Origin: Bacillota bacterium | Lineage (GTDB): Bacteria > Bacillota > Bacilli > Calditerricolales > Calditerricolaceae | NCBI GenBank assembly: GCA_017577925.1 | Contig: PKQU01000069.1 | Span: forward strand, 1-9,486 | Direction of reading: 5' to 3' | Length of the DNA stretch: 9,486 nucleotides | Part shown: positions 6,381-9,486 of the stretch, piece by piece | Layout of the letters: every line of letters begins with the position of its first letter | Numbering within the stretch: the first letter of the stretch is position 1 | The notes under the pieces: generated by a model | Database searches by the model: none | Told to the model about the DNA's origin: nothing | The model's input: the letters and a program-made list of their open reading frames with translations, nothing else | Translations under genes and position numbers: made by a program

Positions 6381-7619
6381 TTAGAAGGTGACGTCTTCGC
6401 GCACCAGCGGCATGCTCATGCAGCGCGGCCCCCCGCGACCGCGGGCCAGTTCGGAACTGGGCACCTCAATCACTTCGATGCCATGCTCGCGGAGCACCTG
6501 GTTGGTGACATAGTTGCGATCATAGGTGACCACAACCCCCGGAGCGATGGCCAGGGTGTTGGAGCCGTCGTTCCACTGCTCACGGGCAGCCGCAATGGGA
6601 TCACCATTGCCGCAAGGAATCAGCACCACTTCCTCAAGGCCCAGGACTTCCTTCAGCGTGTCAATGAGATTGTGCCGTTCGGAAATCCGGAGCGTCCCTT
6701 CTTCCTCACCCGGTTCCAGGAGGAAGATGCGCATTTCGCCCTGCGGACCGAGAATGGCCGGGTGGACGGAGAACTTGTTGCGGTCGACCATGGTGAAAAC
6801 GGTGTCCAGGTGCATGAAGGCACGGGTTTTCGGGATCTCCACCGCCATCACCTGGCGAATGTCTTGCTGGCCGGCGAACAGGTTTTTGGCAAACTCCTCA
6901 ACGGCCTGCGCGGTGGTCCTTTCACTAATCCCGATCGCCACCACGTGCTTGCTGAGCACCAGGATGTCTCCGCCCTCCATCGAGAAGCGGTAATTGCGGT
7001 CAAACCAGACGGGAATGTCGTGGGACGCAAAACGCGGATGGAAGCGGATAATGTACTCCATGAACAGCGACTCGCGCCGGCGGGCCCCACGGCTCATCCG
7101 GTTAATGGCGATGCCGTTCCCGACAACGGCGGCCGGGTCGCGGGTGAAATACAGGTTGGGCATCGGGTCTAGATAGAAGGGATAGTGGTCCTCCATCATC
7201 TCGTGGAGATGGATTTTTTTCTCTTCCTTGATCTCGCTTTTCCGGATTCCCGACATGACCTTCTCGACCAGCTGTTCGCTGGGCAGGGACAGCAGGTAGT
7301 CTTTCAGATGGTAGAACGCGCCGGTAACGTCGGCCTTGCTTTCCTTCAGGATGTCCTCGACAAACTGCTCGCGGATCTCGTCGTTTTGCAGCGTTTCCGC
7401 CATGAGGTTTTCCAGATACACCACTTCGATCCCGCGGTTGCGCAGCGTCTGGGCAAAATAGTCATGTTCCTTCTGGACCGCCGGCAGATAGGGGATATCA
7501 TCGAAGAGGAGCCGTCCCAGATACTCCGGCGTCAAGTTCTCGACTTCCTTACCGGGGCGATGGAGGAGGACGGTACGCAGTTCACCGATTTCGGATGTGA
7601 TATGCAGCGGATGTTTCAC
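6381..7619 (-). CDS. arcA: Arginine deiminase
   Basis: First enzyme of the pathway: it hydrolyses arginine to citrulline and ammonia. At 412 residues it is typical length. The guanidine-modifying catalytic set is complete: Asp161 in FTRDPAAV, Glu215 in SMEGGD, His270 and Asp272 in MHLDTVFT, and the nucleophile Cys400 in GGPRCMSMPL. FDDIPYL (39-45) and ISERHN (312-317) are further family motifs. The start codon is GTG at 7619-7617, with AGGAGG eight bases before it; the protein begins MKHPLHITSEIGEL, as is usual for ADI. It is the first gene of the arcABDC operon. A long upstream region with palindromes suggests control by oxygen, redox state or arginine. Besides giving ATP, ammonia from this step can protect against acid. 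Confidence 0.98.
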   Translation of the reverse strand: MKHPLHITSEIGELRTVLLHRPGKEVENLTPEYLGRLLFDDIPYLPAVQKEHDYFAQTLRNRGIEVVYLENLMAETLQNDEIREQFVEDILKESKADVTGAFYHLKDYLLSLPSEQLVEKVMSGIRKSEIKEEKKIHLHEMMEDHYPFYLDPMPNLYFTRDPAAVVGNGIAINRMSRGARRRESLFMEYIIRFHPRFASHDIPVWFDRNYRFSMEGGDILVLSKHVVAIGISERTTAQAVEEFAKNLFAGQQDIRQVMAVEIPKTRAFMHLDTVFTMVDRNKFSVHPAILGPQGEMRIFLLEPGEEEGTLRISERHNLIDTLKEVLGLEEVVLIPCGNGDPIAAAREQWNDGSNTLAIAPGVVVTYDRNYVTNQVLREHGIEVIEVPSSELARGRGGPRCMSMPLVREDVTF

Positions 7620-7744
7620 AGGATTCCCCTCCTGATCCTGATGGATTTGGGATGGGCATGACGCTTTCAGTATGCCTCGCGTGTTCTTTCCCTATCCGGC
7701 CTCACTTCTTCCACGAACGGACGTACGGGCTGAACGGCACAATC

Positions 7745-7760
7745 TGTGAAGCATTCCACA
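7745..7760. promoter_or_regulatory. Crp/Fnr/ArcR-like palindrome in the arcA leader
   Basis: TGTGAAGCATTCCACA matches TGTGA-N6-TCACA at nine of ten positions. In bacilli the arc operon is known to be activated by ArcR, a Crp/Fnr-family protein that binds such sites. However, no -10 box lies at the class II distance towards arcA, so it would have to act in another way, or the match is fortuitous. An eight-base direct repeat CACAATCT (7739-7746 and 7757-7764) flanks it. Confidence 0.35.
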
Positions 7761-7821
7761 ATCTAACCGCTACAACCCGATGGCGAAACCGGAGGGAAGC
7801 AATTGATTACGGATGTAAGGT

Positions 7822-7867
7822 ATAATAGGCTTTAAATATTCACCTCCCTCGTGTTGATCTGGATGAT
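7822..7867 (-). promoter_or_regulatory. Candidate arcA promoter
   Basis: On the minus strand TATTAT (7827-7822) is a good -10 box but has no recognisable -35 hexamer 17 bases upstream, which suggests an activator-dependent promoter. Just upstream, ATCATCCAGATCAA (7867-7854) matches the Fnr pattern TTGAT-N4-ATCAA at eight of ten positions, with its centre about 45 bases from the predicted start. GTGAATATTTAAAG in the spacer resembles half of an arginine-repressor box. The predicted 5' leader is about 195 bases. All of this is inferred from pattern matching. Confidence 0.35.
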
Positions 7868-7931
7868 CAGTTTTCACTTTCAGTTTAAGATGGCGAATCG
7901 CATCGAATTGTGAAGAAGAACGCACACGAAT

Positions 7932-7973
7932 CGTGAAATATTTCACGTGAAATTTATTTTTATGCGCATAAAA
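7932..7973. promoter_or_regulatory. Cluster of perfect palindromes, probable operators
   Basis: Three perfect palindromes occur within 42 bases: CGTGAAATATTTCACG (7932-7947), TTTCACGTGAAA (7941-7952, overlapping the first) and TTTTATGCGCATAAAA (7958-7973). The first has the GTGA-N6-TCAC core of Crp/Fnr-family sites and is even closer to the Rex redox-repressor consensus TTGTGAA-N4-TTCACAA. The third is a different sequence lying between a weak -35 and the TATAAC -10 of a possible rightward promoter, where a repressor would block transcription. The cluster could serve arcA, the YusW-like gene, or both. Confidence 0.6.
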
Positions 7974-8192
7974 CGTATAACCATTCAAATCCGCAGCAAA
8001 CCCGCCCGGTAAACGAAACCCGGCCCTGAATAAACCAGGGATTTCAAACAAACCGTGAACAATTTCTGGAGGAGAGCGCAAGTCGCGGCCTGTCCCAAAG
8101 GCATGCCCCGTCGGAACGGCCAACAGACAGAAAGACGGCGTTCCCACGAATGGATTGAGAGGTACAGCATGTGAACGAAAGGAGCGTGACGA

Positions 8193-9014
8193 ATGAAGAA
8201 GCTGGGGCACATGGGGATTGGGGCGCTGTTCATGCTCGTCGTTTCTTTCGCCTGGTTTACGTTCGCCGATCAAACGACGACACCCGCCCCATCTGCGGCG
8301 GAATCGACGGCGGCAACGGGAACGTTGCTGTCCAAAGTGGAAGGAACGCTCACATCCCTCGACCCGCAAACCCACACCATCGGCGTGTGGGAGGCTGGGG
8401 CGAACGTGCGTCGGGAGCTGGCGCTCGCTCCCGACACGACAGTCTACCGCAACGGACAAATCACCGATTTTTCCGCCCTGCGGGTCGGCGATCAGATCAG
8501 CGCGTTTGTCCACACGGAACAGGGCGCATGGCGCGTACGGTATGTGGTCGCCAAGGGGAGCGAACCGCAGGCGGTAGCGCCCCCCGCTTCGGACACGGCA
8601 GGAAGCGCCGCCTTGACCTCCCCCACACCCACCGCCGCACCGGCCGCACCCCCCGTGACCGCAACCGGCAAACCGCTCGCCGTGAAAGAACTGAAGCTCA
8701 AGGTAAAACTGGCAAACAACGAGAAATACGAACTGAAATTCAAACAAGACGGGCACGAAAGCCCGAAGATCCGCCCCTTCGTCGAAAAACTGGGGCTATC
8801 GCCTACCATGGGCAAAGACGAGATCGCCGCGCATGTGCTGCGGACGCTTGGCATCGCGGAACACGAGACGCGAGAGGTTGAGGTGGACGTCACGTTCGTC
8901 AACGGGAAGAAGGTGGAGCTGAAACTCAAGCCTGGCCATGGGCACGGAAAGAAAAAGGGACAAAAAAAACGCGACCACGCGGACAAGGACAACGAAGCGG
9001 ACGATGCAGCATGA
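8193..9014 (+). CDS. Secreted protein with a YusW-like C-terminal domain
   Basis: A 273-residue exported protein of unknown function. Residues 1-25 form a signal peptide (KK, a hydrophobic run, probable cleavage after TFA). Residues 43-122 look like a small beta-rich domain (VEGTLTSLDPQTHTIGV, TVYRNGQITDFSALRVGDQISAFV), similar in layout to DUF5666-type domains. A Pro/Ala/Thr linker covers about 125-160. Residues 161-247 follow the Bacillus YusW-like pattern: LKVKLANNEKYELKF, a helical part with GKDEIAAHVLRTLGI, then VEVDVTFVNGKKVELKLKPG. The tail (248-273) is rich in His, Lys and Asp. The start is set by AAGGAG eight bases before ATG 8193. It is transcribed away from arcA and converges with the dehydrogenase gene. 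The domain names are recalled patterns, not search results; a role at the cell wall or membrane surface is inferred only from the signal peptide. Confidence 0.85.
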   Translation: MKKLGHMGIGALFMLVVSFAWFTFADQTTTPAPSAAESTAATGTLLSKVEGTLTSLDPQTHTIGVWEAGANVRRELALAPDTTVYRNGQITDFSALRVGDQISAFVHTEQGAWRVRYVVAKGSEPQAVAPPASDTAGSAALTSPTPTAAPAAPPVTATGKPLAVKELKLKVKLANNEKYELKFKQDGHESPKIRPFVEKLGLSPTMGKDEIAAHVLRTLGIAEHETREVEVDVTFVNGKKVELKLKPGHGHGKKKGQKKRDHADKDNEADDAA

Positions 9015-9017
9015 AGA

Positions 9018-9044
9018 AAAGGGTCGGCGCACAGCCGACCCTTT
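9018..9044. terminator. Rho-independent terminator, probably bidirectional
   Basis: AAAGGGTCGGC (9018-9028) pairs perfectly with GCCGACCCTTT (9034-9044) around a five-base loop. T-rich sequence follows on the plus strand (TTTCGTTCT) and on the minus strand (TTTTCTTC). It starts four bases after the stop of the YusW-like gene and 54 bases beyond the stop of the convergent dehydrogenase gene, so it can serve both. Confidence 0.9.
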
Positions 9045-9098
9045 CGTTCTGCTTGAAGATAAGGACCGCGACCATCAACGGGGAATGGTGCGTCCCCG

Positions 9099-9486
9099 TC
9101 ACCAACGCGTGGTAACCATCTTCTTGCGCGTGTAGAACTCTACCCCGTCCATCCCATTGGCGTGAAGGTCGCCGTAGAAGGAGTCCTTCCACCCCGAGAA
9201 GGGGAAAAAGGCCATCGGCGCCGGCACGCCCACGTTCACGCCCAGCATCCCCGCGTCGATCCCTTCCCGGAACTTGCGCACGTGACCCCCGTCCCGCGTG
9301 AAGATGCACGCCCCGTTGGCAAAGCGCGACCGATTGGCCACGGCAATGGCCTCGTCGATGGTGTCGACGCGGACGACAGACAAGACCGGGGCGAAGATCT
9401 CGTCCTTCCAGATGGTCATCTCCGGCGTCACGCGGTCAAAGATGGTCGGGCCGACGAAATAGCCCCTGGCGCACGTGGCCGCGTCG
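9099..9486 (-). CDS. mmsA: Methylmalonate-semialdehyde dehydrogenase (CoA-acylating), C-terminal part
   Basis: Only the last 128 residues are inside the window; the gene continues beyond the right edge (family length about 480-490). The visible part reads GYFVGPTIFDRV, EMTIWKDEIFAPVLSVVRV, IDEAIAVANRSRFANGACIFTRDG, GMLGVNVGVPAPMAFFPFSGWKDSF and ends GVEFYTRKKMVTTRW, a near-signature C-terminus of the MmsA/IolA group of aldehyde dehydrogenases. These enzymes oxidise malonate or methylmalonate semialdehyde to acetyl- or propionyl-CoA with NAD, in valine, thymine or myo-inositol breakdown. The catalytic cysteine region lies outside the window. Which pathway it serves (mmsA or iolA) depends on neighbours not seen here. 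It converges with the YusW-like gene on a shared terminator. Confidence 0.95.
   Translation of the reverse strand, partial: DAATCARGYFVGPTIFDRVTPEMTIWKDEIFAPVLSVVRVDTIDEAIAVANRSRFANGACIFTRDGGHVRKFREGIDAGMLGVNVGVPAPMAFFPFSGWKDSFYGDLHANGMDGVEFYTRKKMVTTRW

Larger units (their letters stand above)
7620..8192. other. Divergent intergenic region between arcA and the YusW-like gene
   Basis: These 573 bases carry no convincing gene. The part at about 7800-7990 is AT-rich and contains the palindrome cluster, the candidate arcA promoter and a possible rightward promoter. The rightward candidate is a TATAAC -10 at 7976-7981 with a weak TTTATT -35 at 7953-7958. The 8000-8180 part is ordinary GC-rich sequence with only a small CCCTG/CAGGG hairpin at 8024-8040. 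The long distance from the palindromes to both genes implies 5' leaders of about 200 bases on each side if these promoters are real. Confidence 0.6.

Noticed and set aside
5278..6384. Long plus-strand open frame (368 codons) opposite arcB
   Set aside because: It is antisense to a gene with all catalytic motifs intact, has no recognisable domain, and is rich in His and Phe as expected of a shadow frame in GC-rich DNA.
7770..8756. Minus-strand open frame (328 codons) upstream of arcA
   Set aside because: It overlaps the YusW-like gene antisense, has Arg/Gly/Cys-rich low-complexity composition, and includes the AT-rich intergenic palindromes. Its last 35 codons (ending 7770) were considered as an arcA leader peptide, but no start with a ribosome binding site exists.
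1..9486. CRISPR array, transposon, tRNA or phage genes
   Set aside because: No regularly spaced repeats, inverted-repeat-flanked transposase, cloverleaf sequence or phage-like genes were seen on either strand.

Overview
The window looks like a GC-rich Firmicute, most likely of the Bacillales/Alicyclobacillaceae type. The reasons are strong AGGAGG-like ribosome binding sites in front of nearly every gene, an arcA-arcB-arcD-arcC gene order like that known in bacilli, a secreted protein with a YusW-like C-terminal domain, and intrinsic terminators with T-tracts. Genus and species cannot be fixed from the sequence. No mobile element, CRISPR array, tRNA or rRNA is visible.

Layout, left to right. 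(1) 1-2066, minus strand: the start of an energy-converting hydrogenase-4 type operon. The first large gene is hyfB-like (proton-pumping, NuoL-related antiporter subunit). It would be a normal 670-residue protein but is frameshifted by an exact 17-bp tandem duplication at 1485-1518. The next operon gene begins at 24 and runs off the left edge. (2) 2067-2776: a roughly 600-nt leader and promoter for that operon. It holds a strong stem-loop, a chain of very small ORFs joined by stop/start overlaps, and two Crp/Fnr- or Rex-type palindromes. One palindrome is centred exactly 41.5 bp upstream of the start predicted from a good -10 box. (3) 2777-7619, minus strand: a complete arginine deiminase operon (arcA, arcB, arcD, arcC in transcription order), ending in a clear terminator at 2777-2811. 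(4) 7620-8192: a divergent intergenic region with a cluster of perfect palindromes. (5) 8193-9014, plus strand: a secreted two-domain protein with a YusW-like C-terminus. (6) A probably bidirectional terminator at 9018-9044, then the C-terminal end of a methylmalonate-semialdehyde dehydrogenase gene on the minus strand, running off the right edge.

The four arc genes form one pathway. ArcD exchanges arginine for ornithine, ArcA makes citrulline and ammonia, ArcB makes ornithine and carbamoyl phosphate, and ArcC transfers the phosphate to ADP to give ATP. This is a fermentative, oxygen-limited way of making ATP. The neighbouring hydrogenase-4 type operon also fits anaerobic energy metabolism, and similar GTGA-N6-TCAC palindromes lie before both operons. 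A shared anaerobic or redox regulator (ArcR/Fnr/Crp family or Rex) is therefore a reasonable inference, though no such regulator gene is inside the window.

I see no convincing wholly new system. The items most worth checking are the 17-bp duplication as a possible reversible switch or assembly error, the small-ORF leader of the hyf operon, and the palindrome clusters.
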